A DNA stretch of 64,000 bases from Nigerium massiliense (GCF_000826085.1 NZ_CCYM01000002.1:744001-808000), one strand, 5' to 3'. Positions 9,784 through 19,135 are shown, counted from the stretch's first letter. Made by a program: numbers and translations. Notes: generated by a model not told the origin, from the sequence alone.

Positions 9784-10521
9784 GTGAACGCACGGATGAA
9801 GCAGCTGGCGATCGTGGGACTCGGCACCGTGCTCGCCCTCATCATGATCTTCCTCGGTCTGTGGCAGATGCAGGTCTTCGTCGACAAGGGCAACCGCACC
9901 GTCCAGGATCGAGCGGAGCAGCCTCCCGTCGCGCTGCTCGACTACGTTCACGCCGACGGCACCGTCGGGGACATCTACGGCAAACGCGCCAGCGTCACGG
10001 GGCGTTACCTTCCCGACCGTCAGCTTCGCATCGTCGCCGACGACGGGGACGTCCGGCTCCTCACCGCATTCCAGCTCGCGGACGGCCGCATCCTGCCCAT
10101 CGTCCGCGGGCAGACAACCGACCCGGCGTCCGCTCCCCCCGCGCCGGCCGGCGAACGCACCGTGACCGGGTTGTTCCTGCCGGGCGAGGGCGACTCGTCG
10201 ACGCCGGTCGGGCCCGGCGAGCTCGCGTCCGTGCGCACCCCGCTCATCGCCCAGCAGTGGCCCGAGCGCATCCTGCCCGGCTTCCTCACCCTGGACGCCG
10301 ACGCGGCCCGCGCGCAGGGACTCGCCCACGGCGAGGTGTCGCTGCCGCAGGGCGACGGGTCCTTCCAGAACGGCGGCTATGCCCTGCAGTGGTGGGTGTT
10401 CGCGGCGTTCGCGCTCGGCATGAGCATCAAGTTCGCCCACGACATCGGCGCGCGCGAGCGGCGACGCCTGGAAGACGAGGCGACCACGCAGCTCGACGAC
10501 TTCGCCCAGCCGTCGGCCTAG
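9784..10521 (+). CDS. SURF1 family protein (cytochrome oxidase assembly)
   Basis: A 245-residue SURF1-family protein thought to help cytochrome c oxidase assembly. It has the family layout: an N-terminal membrane helix ending in LGLWQMQVF (about residues 8-35), an external beta-rich domain with the LPIVRGQT strand, and a C-terminal helix YALQWWVFAAFALGMSIKF (about 199-218). The C-terminal cytosolic tail is acidic. Start may be GTG 9784 or ATG 9796; a TATAGA box just upstream suggests a leaderless message. The DUF3817 gene follows. Confidence 0.85.
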   Translation: MNARMKQLAIVGLGTVLALIMIFLGLWQMQVFVDKGNRTVQDRAEQPPVALLDYVHADGTVGDIYGKRASVTGRYLPDRQLRIVADDGDVRLLTAFQLADGRILPIVRGQTTDPASAPPAPAGERTVTGLFLPGEGDSSTPVGPGELASVRTPLIAQQWPERILPGFLTLDADAARAQGLAHGEVSLPQGDGSFQNGGYALQWWVFAAFALGMSIKFAHDIGARERRRLEDEATTQLDDFAQPSA

Positions 10522-10638
10522 ACTGGCTGCCTGGGACGCCGTCCCCGCGGGTGCGCGGCACCGCGTCCCGCGCTCACGTCAGCCAGCACCCGCCGCCGCA
10601 TCAGCCGGCCGCCCGTGACGCTTCGAAAGGACCGACCG

Positions 10639-11025
10639 ATGCCCCTCGACCGCGACGAGATCCCCACGATCCGCAAGTCCCTCACGTTCTACCGCGTGAT
10701 GGCCTGGGTCGTCGGCATCCAACTCGTGGTGTTGATCTGCGTCGGCGTGCCCCTGAAGTACTTCGGCGGCAACGACGCCGTCGTCGTGACCCTCGGACCG
10801 CTGCACGGCTGGCTGTACATGGTGCTGCTGATCAGCGCTTACCTCCTCGGCCGCCGCGTCGACTGGCCGTGGATGCGGCTCATCCTGATCGCGCTGGCCG
10901 GCACGGTGCCGTTCCTGTCTTTCGTCGCCGAGCATTACGCGACGAAGGACGTCCGCCGCCGCATCGCGCTCGCCGAGGCGGGTGCTCCGCAGCCTGCGGT
11001 CGATCAGCCCACCATGGGCGACTGA
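10639..11025 (+). CDS. DUF3817 family membrane protein
   Basis: A 128-residue integral membrane protein with three helices (about residues 16-38, 52-72, 78-98). The layout FYRVMAWVVG, then PLHGWLYMVLL, then GTVPFLSFVAEHY matches DUF3817, often found near heme/cytochrome oxidase genes in Actinobacteria. Function is unknown. ATG 10639 has AAAGGA at 10625-10630, which favours it over the upstream in-frame GTG/ATG starts. It follows SURF1 in the same direction. Confidence 0.85.
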   Translation: MPLDRDEIPTIRKSLTFYRVMAWVVGIQLVVLICVGVPLKYFGGNDAVVVTLGPLHGWLYMVLLISAYLLGRRVDWPWMRLILIALAGTVPFLSFVAEHYATKDVRRRIALAEAGAPQPAVDQPTMGD

Positions 11026-11046
11026 GGCAGCGGACCGAGGCTGGCC

Positions 11047-11877
11047 ATGCCCGTGCATCCCGCGCTCCGGCCGTGGGTGCAGGACGTCATCGGCTACGAC
11101 ATCGTCTGCGCGCCCGACCTGGTTCATCATGGGCTGCCCTCGACCAACATCACGGTCATCCTCGCGTTCGACGAGCCCCTCGACTGTGGCTGGGCCGGGG
11201 CTGAGCCTCTGCGCGTCTGGACGCTCGTCGGCGGCCTCCACACCGAACCGGTGGTCATCCCCACCCACGGGCTTCAACGCGGCCTCCAGCTAAGCCTGTC
11301 CCCCGCCGGCGTCCGCCGTTTGCTGAGGGTGTCGCCCGCGGAGTTGAGCGGGCAGCTCGTTCCTGGGGACGCCCTCGGCCGCGTCCTCCCGGACGCCTTG
11401 CAGCGACAGCTCCAAGAGTCGTCCTGGCCGGAGCGCGCGCGCCTCCTCGAGCGTCACCTGCTGCGCCTGGCGGACGCGGCAGCCGGAGCCACCGGCGGAC
11501 CATCGGCCCCGCCACTCCCCCGCCGCGGGCGTCCATCGGGACGCGCCGAGCTCGACCACGCGTGGGAGCGGATCACAGCGGAACACGGCAACGTCGGCAT
11601 CGCGCAGCTGGCGGACGAGCTGGGCTGGTCGCGCCGCTACTTCGGCGAGCGCTTCCATACGGAGTTCGGCGTCAGCCCCAAGGTCGCGGCTCGTCTCGCC
11701 CGGTTCGAGCGAGCGACGGGACTGTCGCGCAGCGGCGTCCGGTTGGCCGACGTGGCTGCGCGAGCCGGCTACGCGGATCAGGCCCACATGACCCGGGAGT
11801 GGCGGCAGTTCGCCGGGGTCACGCCGACCGAAACCTTGCAGGAACTCCCAAACGTTCAAGAGCCGCGGTCCCCGTAG
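11047..11877 (+). CDS. AraC-family transcriptional regulator
   Basis: A 276-residue AraC/XylS regulator. The N-terminal 150 residues form a putative effector domain starting VHPALRPWVQDVIGYD. The C-terminal 100 residues hold two helix-turn-helix motifs: VGIAQLADELGWSRRYFGER (about 189-208) and VRLADVAARAGYADQAHMTR (about 237-256). It is followed 16 bp later by a VOC-fold protein in the same direction, a pairing repeated at 56.5-57.4 kb. The neighbour is a likely target or partner. Confidence 0.88.
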   Translation: MPVHPALRPWVQDVIGYDIVCAPDLVHHGLPSTNITVILAFDEPLDCGWAGAEPLRVWTLVGGLHTEPVVIPTHGLQRGLQLSLSPAGVRRLLRVSPAELSGQLVPGDALGRVLPDALQRQLQESSWPERARLLERHLLRLADAAAGATGGPSAPPLPRRGRPSGRAELDHAWERITAEHGNVGIAQLADELGWSRRYFGERFHTEFGVSPKVAARLARFERATGLSRSGVRLADVAARAGYADQAHMTREWRQFAGVTPTETLQELPNVQEPRSP

Positions 11878-11893
11878 CGGGCAGGCTGGAGCC

Positions 11894-12286
11894 ATGACAA
11901 AACCTCAGCTGTTCTCCTGCCTGCGCTACGCCGATGCGAACGCCGGCTTGGCTTTCCTCCTCCAGCTCGGGTTCACCGAGCGACTTGTCGTCCGTGATGA
12001 GGACGATCCCACCGTCATCCACCACGCCCAAGTGCAATGGCGCGACAACGGTGGCCTGATGTTCGGCAGCGATCGGGAGGGCGGCATCGGTCCGAAGCCG
12101 GGAACCGCCTGCGTCAATCTGGTGGTCGCCAGCGACGACGAGGTGAACGTCACCCTGGCACGCGCGCTCGAGGCGGGCGGCCGCCAGCTCGACGAGATCT
12201 CGGAGCCCGACCACGGCGGCCGGAGCGTCGCTGTCGCCGACCCCGAGGGAAACATCTTCAACATCGATTCCTACGAAGGCGAGTAG
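11894..12286 (+). CDS. VOC-fold (glyoxalase/bleomycin-resistance-like) protein
   Basis: A 130-residue single-chain VOC-superfamily protein. It starts LFSCLRYADANAGLAFLLQL, the beta-alpha unit typical of the fold, and ends VADPEGNIFNIDSYEG, the last metal-ligand strand with its Glu. Such proteins form dimers that bind a divalent metal or hydrophobic ligand. Substrate cannot be told. It is co-directional with the AraC regulator (16 bp gap). Confidence 0.8.
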   Translation: MTKPQLFSCLRYADANAGLAFLLQLGFTERLVVRDEDDPTVIHHAQVQWRDNGGLMFGSDREGGIGPKPGTACVNLVVASDDEVNVTLARALEAGGRQLDEISEPDHGGRSVAVADPEGNIFNIDSYEGE

Positions 12287-12735
12287 CAGGCTTCACTCGC
12301 GTCCGCCGCGCTGAGCCTCCGGCAACTGCCACCCGAATCCACCCACCCCGGACGGGGCGGCCCAGGCCGTCCCGTCCTCACCGTGCCGGCACAGCTGCAA
12401 TGGGCTGCGAGCGCTGAGCGCCCAGCCTCGGTCGTCGGCGAGTTGGCAGACCCCGAGGCGATGTCGAGAAGTCAGCGCAGTGTTGCCGGGAGCTTCATCT
12501 GCGCGGTCTCACTCCTGCGCGCACGGCCTGGAGGGCCACGGCCATCGCCGCGACGGCTGCGGCTGTCAGAGCAAGCCCCCAGGGCTGACCGCGTGCGCCA
12601 CGAGCACCGAGCCCAGGGCGCGCCGATCGCATCCCCTAGGCCAAACCCGGATGGCGATCGTCCGCTGCTCGGCGAGGCCCGACCGAACGAGTCTGGACGC
12701 CTATTCTCTCTTTGTCGTTGACCCTATTTATCGAC
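12287..12735. other. Gene-free stretch between the VOC gene and parB
   Basis: 449 bp with no supported gene. Open frames here lack ribosome sites and family features. The last 40 bp, next to the parB stop, are unusually AT-rich and hold the decamer GACTTATATA (12733-12742), which recurs upstream of parA. Confidence 0.6.
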
Positions 12736-13692
12736 TTATATATCTATCTCTGGATCGACTCCAGTGCGCATCACTGTGAGGATCCGTTCGAGGTCGTCCC
12801 CTGAGGCGAATTCGATGGTGATCTTGCCCTTCTTGCGACCCATCGTCACGTTCACGCGGGTGTCCAGGGCGTCCGAGAATCCCCGCGAGAGCGCCTGCGC
12901 GCGGGGCGAGGGCTCACGGGCAGTGCGGCTGCGACTAGGCCTTTCGGGCTTGGTCCCCATGGAGACGATCTCCTCCACCGCACGGACGCTCAGGTTCTCC
13001 GCCACGATCCGCTGCGCGAGACGCTCCTGTTCCACCGGGTCGGTGAGCATGAGCAGGGCCCGTGCATGCCCGGCGGACAGGACACCTGCGGCGACCCGGC
13101 GCTGCACCGGGGCTGGCAGGCGCAGAAGCCGAATGGTGTTTGAGATCTGGGGTCGGGAGCGCTTGATGCGAACGGACAACTCCTCCTGGGTGCAGCCGAA
13201 GTCCTCCAGCATCTGCTGATACGCGGCCGCCTCCTCCAGCGGGTTCAGCTGGGCGCGATGCAGATTCTCTAACAGGGCGTCCCGGAGCAGGTCGTGGGTC
13301 TCGGTCTTGCGGACGATCGCCGGGATGGTCGCGAGCCCTGCCGCCTTGGTGGCGCGCAGTCGCCGCTCCCCCATGACCAGTTCGAATTTGCTGCCGTCCT
13401 CCGCCGTTGGCAGCGGTCGGACAACGACCGGCTGCAGGAGGCCGACCTCCTTGATGGAGCCGATCAACTCGTCGAGCTCGTCCTCATCGAAGACCTGGCG
13501 CGGTTGCCGCGGGTTGGGCCGGATCTCCCCCACGGGGATCTCACCGAAGTACGACCCCTCGGGTGCTGGAACGGGGTCGTGGACCTTCTCCGGCCCCGCT
13601 TGTGGCTCGGTCGTTGGATCCGGCTCCGAGGTCGGCCGGATCAGATCGCCTAGCCCTCGTCCAAGGCCCGTGCGTGCGCGTGCTGTAGCCAT
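12736..13692 (-). CDS. parB: Chromosome partitioning protein ParB
   Basis: A 318-residue ParB. It binds parS, spreads by CTP-dependent clamping and loads SMC. The start GLGRGLGDLI is the usual ParA-contacting N-terminus. The CTP-binding ParB/Srx domain covers about 50-140 (IRPNPRQPRQVFDEDEL, then GERRLRATK with the key Arg residues). The helix-turn-helix parS reader is at about 160-190 (QEELSVRIKRSRPQISNTIRL), and a C-terminal dimer domain follows a charged linker. ATG 13692 has AGGGGA upstream. It lies 9 bp after parA. Confidence 0.96.
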   Translation of the reverse strand: MATARARTGLGRGLGDLIRPTSEPDPTTEPQAGPEKVHDPVPAPEGSYFGEIPVGEIRPNPRQPRQVFDEDELDELIGSIKEVGLLQPVVVRPLPTAEDGSKFELVMGERRLRATKAAGLATIPAIVRKTETHDLLRDALLENLHRAQLNPLEEAAAYQQMLEDFGCTQEELSVRIKRSRPQISNTIRLLRLPAPVQRRVAAGVLSAGHARALLMLTDPVEQERLAQRIVAENLSVRAVEEIVSMGTKPERPSRSRTAREPSPRAQALSRGFSDALDTRVNVTMGRKKGKITIEFASGDDLERILTVMRTGVDPEIDI

Positions 13693-13701
13693 TCTCTTCC
13701 C

Positions 13702-14673
13702 CTACTTCTTTGTCGGGCCCCGGCGGGCGATCTCTTCGGCAGCTTGTCGATACGCCTGTGCCCCGGCGGACGCGAGGTGGTAGCTCAGGACGGTTTGCCC
13801 ATAGCTGGGCGCCTCCGCGATGCGAACCGACCGCGGGACAACTGTTTCGAGCGTCTCCTCGGCGAAGTGGGTACGCACTTCGTTGGCGACCTGGGTGGAC
13901 AGGTTGGTGCGACCGTCGAACATCGTGAGGATCACGGTGCTCAGACGAAGATCGTCGTTGAGGCGCCCGGTGACCAGCTCGATCGTCTTCATCAGTTGCG
14001 TGACGCCCTCGAGTGCGTAGTACTCGCATTGGATGGGGATCATGATCTCCTTGGCGGCGACGAGCGCGTTCAGCGTGAGGAGGCCCAACGATGGCGGGCA
14101 ATCCACGATGACGTAGTCGACGTAGAACTCCTTGAAGAACTTCCGGAGGGCGATCTGGAGCTTCGTTTCACGTGAAACAGTAGCGACGAGCCCGATCTCG
14201 GCGCCTGCGAGATCGATGGTCGCGGGAACGACGTAAAGACCCGGGATGTCCGGGCAGCGTTGGATCACGTCGATGAGGGGCGCGCCCTCGACGAGTACGT
14301 CGTAGGTTCCCGGCGTCCCTTCGGAGTGGTCCACCCCGAGAGCCGTGGACGCGTTGCCCTGCGGATCCATGTCGACGACGAGGACCTTCAAGCCGCCCAT
14401 GGCGAGTCCGGCGGCGATATTCACGGCAGTGGTCGTCTTGCCAACACCGCCCTTCTGGTTCGCCACGACGAACGTGCGCGGAGAGGCTGGCCGGGGGAGC
14501 GCCGCGGTTTCACGTGAAACGTCTTCCGACAAGTCATCGGGCAGATCCGCCCGCTCAGAGAACTCATCTTCGTCGAACACGGCCCGACGCGGGGCGGAGG
14601 GGGAGTCTGTCACAGCAACCAACTTCAAAGCAGGGGAGTGGAACGGCGCTAGCCTATCCCGCACTTCCTCCAT
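13702..14673 (-). CDS. parA: Chromosome partitioning ATPase ParA
   Basis: A ParA/Soj Walker ATPase (323 residues from this start) that drives segregation of ParB-parS complexes. It has the deviant Walker A KGGVGKTTT, Walker A' VVDMDPQGNAS and Walker B VDYVIVDCPPSLG. An N-terminal extension of about 80 residues precedes the ATPase core. Two parS sites lie inside the coding sequence (14165-14178, 14507-14520). The start is uncertain: ATG 14673 has GGGGAT upstream, while a GTG at codon 34 of the extended frame would shorten the extension. Confidence 0.94.
   Translation of the reverse strand: MEEVRDRLAPFHSPALKLVAVTDSPSAPRRAVFDEDEFSERADLPDDLSEDVSRETAALPRPASPRTFVVANQKGGVGKTTTAVNIAAGLAMGGLKVLVVDMDPQGNASTALGVDHSEGTPGTYDVLVEGAPLIDVIQRCPDIPGLYVVPATIDLAGAEIGLVATVSRETKLQIALRKFFKEFYVDYVIVDCPPSLGLLTLNALVAAKEIMIPIQCEYYALEGVTQLMKTIELVTGRLNDDLRLSTVILTMFDGRTNLSTQVANEVRTHFAEETLETVVPRSVRIAEAPSYGQTVLSYHLASAGAQAYRQAAEEIARRGPTKK
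14165..14178. promoter_or_regulatory. parS site 1 (inside parA)
   Basis: GTTTCACGTGAAAC, a perfect 14-bp copy of the conserved parS core bound by ParB. Confidence 0.93.
14507..14520. promoter_or_regulatory. parS site 2 (inside parA)
   Basis: GTTTCACGTGAAAC, a second perfect copy 342 bp from site 1. Confidence 0.93.
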
Positions 14674-16003
14674 CGCTTGCGATCCCCGCCGATGGAGCAC
14701 GGATCGCACAGTTGATTTGGGTCATCAATGCACATCGCCACGCTCAGGAGCACCAACGCACCACATCAGACCCGCCGCTGGCCCGCATGGGGCTCTCGGT
14801 ATGCCGTTGTTGACTCCGGGAAACGGGGGGACGCGTTGTCGGAAGCCTGTGACCGTGCCGGTCTCTGCCTCTCCGGAGTCCGTGCCTACTTAGACTTATA
14901 TAGCTAAGTCGATTTATGACTTTAAAGATCTCTTCCGCGCATTAGCAGGCGGCCGACTCGCGACTGACCCGACATCGATCGCGAGGCGGCCGGAAAACCT
15001 ACCGGCATCCGCCGCAGTTGCCTGTCGTACGTTGGCTCAAGAGGGGGAGGGAAGCGTGGCCCCGACGCACTCCCCGAAGATCAGTGCCGAGCCGCAGCCT
15101 TAGGAGAGCATCACGCCGCTCCCGGCACCTCGTGGGGGGACACCGTCACTGGCTCGGCTAACACCGCAGACGCGGCTCACTCGGCTAGTCCCCCTGCCAC
15201 TGCTGGCGGCGCCGATCCGGCTGGGCCCCCGCTGGCCCTACTCGCTCTGCTGGGACTGCTGGCACCGCTAGCACCGCTAGCACCGGGAGCGTCCTCCACC
15301 CTGGCTGCTCAATCGCGACGAGGCGCGCCCCCTCCTCCCTGACCTGGGTCGGGAACCCCTCATCGTCGCTCATCGGCGCCTGCCCACAGCACCCGCGTTC
15401 CACGTGAAACGTTTCGGGGGACCCGGATGACGGGCCGCCTGGTCAATGACACCGACACCTGCTCACTCCGTCGCGCCCGCGTGTCAATCACGGTCGGTCA
15501 GCCCGGCTTCTCTTGCCGAGTGGTGCCCGCACACCAAGCGTCAGGTTTCCACTCTCCGTCCACGATAACCCCTTGTCACCAGGGGACGGGCGAAGGGAGC
15601 TACAGCCAACACAAAACGGGCTCCGGTGTGAGGCGGGAGGCCCGGTGAGGGGAGAGGCCCAGCGTGAGGGGGAGATCCGGTGCCAGGCGCCCGACAGCTT
15701 CGCCAGGGACCAGCTGCCCGCTCAACCCCTGGGCGATACCCCTCAACAGGCGGTGGGCGCCGGCGGGCGCTCACTTGTCCCGGCGCCCTGAAGCGTGACC
15801 ATGCCCGGGCGAGGCCGCCCCCTTCCTCACATCACACTGGCGACGCCGCTCTGGCCGGGACCGGCGACGCCGTGACTGCCCCAGACCGACGGCGCGGGGA
15901 ACCCGCTACGGAACAAACCTGAGCGAAAATAACTTTATCTACTTACCGATTCCACACCTTGGTCTGCGTCGCGTCGCAGGCGTCCTGGCGTTTGGTCGGC
16001 GTG
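14674..16003. other. Gene-poor stretch upstream of parA
   Basis: About 1.3 kb with no supported gene; its frames lack ribosome sites and family features. It holds one parS site (15397-15410), an AT-rich island at 14886-14940 with the inverted repeat ACTTAG/CTAAGT (14888-14893 and 14904-14909), a short GCACCGCTA tandem repeat near 15262-15280, and another AT-rich patch at 15922-15950. In most Actinobacteria parA lies close to rsmG, so the stretch plus the kinase gene beyond it is extra DNA here. Confidence 0.6.
15397..15410. promoter_or_regulatory. parS site 3 (intergenic, one mismatch)
   Basis: GTTCCACGTGAAAC differs from the consensus at one base. It lies in the gene-poor stretch between parA and the P-loop kinase. 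Confidence 0.85.
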
Positions 16004-16585
16004 CTAGCGGCGACGCTGCTGGTCGACGCCGGTCACCCAGTCGAGGATCGAGTCGGCGGCGTCCGAGGCGGAGCCCGTGTTCTCCAGCACCAGAGAGGGG
16101 TAGCGCGCGAGAAGATCGGCGAAACGTCCAGGGCTGTGTTCGGTGGTCATCTGATGCTCCTCCTCGAGGGACCGGACGTTCGAGTCCGACCACTCCACGT
16201 CGCGCTTGGACGCCTTGTGCAGCAGCCGCTCGTCCGTGCGGTTTCGCTCGAGCCGGAGGGGGAGCGGGGCGCGCAGTTCGACGAATGCGACGTCCCCGGC
16301 GAAGATCTCAGCGTACGACTCGGCCAAGGCGCGGTCCTCGTCGGCGTCCAGTGCCCAGACAATCGTGAACACCAGTTCGACGTTGTTCGCCGCGGCCTCT
16401 TCGAGAACGCGGCGCCGAAACTCTTCATTGAGAGTGTTGAAGGCCGGGGTCCCGAAGCCGAAGGTCTCGAGGAGCGGCTCGATCGTCATGTGGTTGTGGA
16501 ACAGGCGGAACCTTCCGCGCGCAGCGATCGCGCGTCCGACGGTCATCTTCCCGACCGCCGGGGGACCGAACACGTTCAACAACAT
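16004..16585 (-). CDS. P-loop NTPase, kinase-like (AAA/shikimate-kinase type)
   Basis: A 193-residue protein with an N-terminal P-loop GPPAVGKMTVG (about residues 8-18), then a stretch HNHMTIEPL seen in a group of small uncharacterised kinases. Walker-B-like strands are NNVELVFTIVWAL and GDVAFVELRAPL. This resembles chloramphenicol-phosphotransferase or shikimate-kinase-like proteins acting on small molecules, but the substrate is unknown. ATG 16585 has a GAGGATGAGG ribosome region. It sits between the gene-poor stretch and rsmG, which is not the usual actinobacterial order. Confidence 0.75.
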   Translation of the reverse strand: MLLNVFGPPAVGKMTVGRAIAARGRFRLFHNHMTIEPLLETFGFGTPAFNTLNEEFRRRVLEEAAANNVELVFTIVWALDADEDRALAESYAEIFAGDVAFVELRAPLPLRLERNRTDERLLHKASKRDVEWSDSNVRSLEEEHQMTTEHSPGRFADLLARYPSLVLENTGSASDAADSILDWVTGVDQQRRR

Positions 16586-16644
16586 GTCCTCATCCTCGCA
16601 CCGAGAACCCGTGCCAGGTTCCGGTCACGATCGTCCAGCGAACC

Positions 16645-17283
16645 TCAGCCGCGCGGACCTTCGACCACGAGCACGCGCGTGGCTTCGACGTCCGGGTGCA
16701 CCCGCGCCAGGTGGACGCGCGCGGACAGGCGGCGCTTCTTGAGTTCGTTGGCGGCCTTGATCAGCTCACCGTCGACGCTCTCGCCCTTCAGGGCGACGAG
16801 GCGTCCGCCGGGGGAGAAGAGGTGGGTGGTCCAGGCGAGCAGCTTGGTGACGGGGGCGACGGCGCGGCAGGTCGCCACGTCGTAGAGCTGCCGGTGCTCC
16901 TCGGCGCGCTCACGCACCACGCGGACCCGGTCGCCGATGCCGAGCTCATCCACCGCAAGGGTCAGGAAGTGCGCGCGGCGCTCCAACGGCTCCAGCAGTG
17001 TCACGCGCAGGTCGGGACGCATCAGCGCCAGCGGGATGCCCGGTAACCCGGCGCCGCTGCCGACGTCAACTACCAGGGCGTCGTCGTGGATCGAGGGGGA
17101 GACCGCGACGCTGTTGAGCAGGTGACGCTCCCACAGCTTGTCGCCCTCGCGGGGACCGATCAGGCCCCACTCGATGCCACGGCTCGCCAAGATCGACGCG
17201 TACTGCTCGGCCTGTTCGAGGGCGTCGGAAAAGACGACGGCGGCCGCGGCAGGTGCCGGGCCGCCGTCCAAGGGATTCGTCAT
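16645..17283 (-). CDS. rsmG: 16S rRNA (guanine(527)-N7)-methyltransferase RsmG
   Basis: RsmG (GidB, 212 residues) uses S-adenosylmethionine to methylate N7 of G527 in 16S rRNA. Loss of it gives low-level streptomycin resistance in many bacteria. The family start region is seen as WGLIGPREGDKLWERHLLNS, the SAM-binding motif as VVDVGSGAGLPGIPLAL (about residues 70-86), and ATCRAVAPVTKLL follows at about 138-150. ATG 17283 overlaps the jag stop by 4 bp. Confidence 0.95.
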   Translation of the reverse strand: MTNPLDGGPAPAAAAVVFSDALEQAEQYASILASRGIEWGLIGPREGDKLWERHLLNSVAVSPSIHDDALVVDVGSGAGLPGIPLALMRPDLRVTLLEPLERRAHFLTLAVDELGIGDRVRVVRERAEEHRQLYDVATCRAVAPVTKLLAWTTHLFSPGGRLVALKGESVDGELIKAANELKKRRLSARVHLARVHPDVEATRVLVVEGPRG

Positions 17284-17981
17284 CGGGACGCGGGCATCAC
17301 GACGACCCGGCGGTTGGGCTCCTCGCCCTCGGATTCGCTGCTCAGTCCGGCGGCCGCGATCGCGTCGTGGACGATCTTGCGCTCGAACGGGTTCATCGGA
17401 GAGAGCCGGACGGCCTCGCCGCTGTCCTTGACCTCGTCGATCGCGTCGGCGGCCAGATCCTGCAATTCGACGCGCCGCTTCTCACGGTGGCCGGCGATGT
17501 CGAGCATGAGGCGGCTGCGGTGCCCGATCTCGGTCATCACGGCGAGGCGCGCCAGTTCCTGCAGCGCCTCGAGCGTCTTACCGTTCTTGCCGACCAAGAC
17601 GTCTGACTCGGTGATGATCGAGACGTGTGCACGGCCGCCCTCGATGTAGGTATCGATGTCGCCGTCCAAGTCGGCGATGTCGAGAAGCTCCTCGAGGTAG
17701 TCCGCGGCGATCTCGCCCTCGTTGGTCAGGGCCTCCTCGCGCCGGCTCGGCCGCCGTGCTTCGTCGCCGTCGCCCGAGCGTTCGTCGTCGTCCTCCTCGT
17801 CCGCATCGTCATCATCGGATTCGTCGATGTCGTCGGCGTCCGACCCCTCGCTGGCGGACGCGGGCTCGGCCGGCACGGCATCGTCGCCGGTCTCGCGCGC
17901 GGCGTCCAACGTCCCCACCTCGGGGGAATCCGCCGCGAAATCCTCGTCGACGCCGTCGACCGGCGCCTGTTGCTCCGTCAT
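17280..17981 (-). CDS. jag: Jag/KhpB-like RNA-binding protein (KH-R3H)
   Basis: A 233-residue RNA-binding protein. The first 90 residues are very acidic and low in complexity, as in actinobacterial Jag proteins. A KH-like domain follows (VSIITESDVLVGKNGKTLEALQ, about 130-152), then an R3H domain whose core is LSPMNPFERKIVHDAI (about 195-210). KhpB-type proteins bind RNA broadly and affect cell elongation in other bacteria. It is co-transcribed with yidC (2 bp gap) and rsmG (4 bp overlap). ATG 17981 has AAGGAG upstream. Confidence 0.93.
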   Translation of the reverse strand: MTEQQAPVDGVDEDFAADSPEVGTLDAARETGDDAVPAEPASASEGSDADDIDESDDDDADEEDDDERSGDGDEARRPSRREEALTNEGEIAADYLEELLDIADLDGDIDTYIEGGRAHVSIITESDVLVGKNGKTLEALQELARLAVMTEIGHRSRLMLDIAGHREKRRVELQDLAADAIDEVKDSGEAVRLSPMNPFERKIVHDAIAAAGLSSESEGEEPNRRVVVMPASR

Positions 17982-17983
17982 TC

Positions 17984-19135
17984 CTACTCCTTCCGCTTTG
18001 CCTGCTTACGGGTGGCCCGCGTCCCCTTCGACGGCTGCTGGCGCTGGACGCGCGCGTGCGTCGACGAGGCGGGGCCGGCGGTGCTCCGCTCGGACGGTCG
18101 GGCCGTCGTGGCCTTCCCCCTTCCCGCCGCGGAGGCACCCTTCGACTTGGTGGTGGTCGTGCCGGGCGTGGACTGGCGCGCGACCCTGGTGGGGTCGTTG
18201 GACGTCGTTGCCTTCGGCTTGTTGGCGTACCCCATGCGCTTGCGCAGGATCGCCTCGGGATCCTTGCCCTTGGCGAGCATCCGCTCCTCCCAGTCGATGT
18301 ACGCGGGGGTGTTCGGCGCAGGGGAGTTGTGCACGAGCAGGTACTGCTGGCCCAGCGTCCACAGGTTCGAGGCGAGCCAGTAGATCATGACGCCGATCGG
18401 GATGCTCACACCGGTGATCAGGTAGATGACCGGGAACATGTACAGCATCATCTTCTGCTGCTGCGCCATGGGGCCCTCAAGGGACTCGGGCGGCATGTTC
18501 TTACGCATCATGTGCAGCTGCGTGAAGAACAGCGTCGCCGTCATGGCGATGATCAGGAACGCGGCGACGAACTGCGTCGGACCGATGGTCGTGATGGGGA
18601 GGAAGGTGCCGGAGATCTCGGCGCCGAAGATCTTCGCGTGCCGCAGCGAATCGACGAGCGCCGGCTCGCGGACGAAGAATTCGCCCTGCGCGTGGCCGCG
18701 GGAGACGGAGTTGAGCACGTTGAAGAGGCCGATGAAGATCGGCATCTGCAACAGCAGCGGGAGACAGGACGCCGCGGGGTTGACGTTCTCTTCCTTGTAG
18801 AGCTTCATCGTCTCCTGGCCGAGACGCTCACGGTCGGTGCCGTACTTGTCCTGCAGCGCCTTGATCTTCGGGCCGAGGAGCTGCATCTTGCGCGACGTGT
18901 TGATCTGGCGCACGAACAGCGGGATCATCAGCGACCGCACGACGACGGTGAGGCTGATGATGGCGAGCGCCCACGTCCAACCGGAATCGGGGTTCATGAA
19001 CCGGCTGAACAGCCAGTGGAAGCCGACGATGATGCCGGAGATCGCCCAGTAGATGGGCTGCATCATCGTGTTCAGGCCGCCGAGGAACGAATCCCAGATG
19101 TTCAGGGGGATGAGGAGGGGAAGCAGTGTGTTCAC
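17984..19135 (-). CDS. yidC: Membrane protein insertase YidC
   Basis: YidC/Oxa1-type insertase (383 residues) that helps membrane proteins insert, with or without Sec. It has five core helices; the hydrophilic-groove segment is [21 protein letters not shown] with its key Arg at about residue 67. A coiled region [20 protein letters not shown] and the [17 protein letters not shown] helix follow. The C-terminal 100 residues are basic and Ser/Thr-rich, typical of actinobacterial YidC. GTG 19135 overlaps the yidD stop by 4 bp. Confidence 0.96.
   Translation of the reverse strand: MNTLLPLLIPLNIWDSFLGGLNTMMQPIYWAISGIIVGFHWLFSRFMNPDSGWTWALAIISLTVVVRSLMIPLFVRQINTSRKMQLLGPKIKALQDKYGTDRERLGQETMKLYKEENVNPAASCLPLLLQMPIFIGLFNVLNSVSRGHAQGEFFVREPALVDSLRHAKIFGAEISGTFLPITTIGPTQFVAAFLIIAMTATLFFTQLHMMRKNMPPESLEGPMAQQQKMMLYMFPVIYLITGVSIPIGVMIYWLASNLWTLGQQYLLVHNSPAPNTPAYIDWEERMLAKGKDPEAILRKRMGYANKPKATTSNDPTRVARQSTPGTTTTKSKGASAAGRGKATTARPSERSTAGPASSTHARVQRQQPSKGTRATRKQAKRKE

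Noticed and set aside
12383..12721. Open frame between the VOC gene and parB
   Set aside because: No ribosome site, low-complexity Arg/Pro-rich product and no recognisable domain.
15185..15791. Several short open frames in the parA-kinase gap
   Set aside because: They overlap one another on both strands, lack ribosome sites and have repeat-driven composition.
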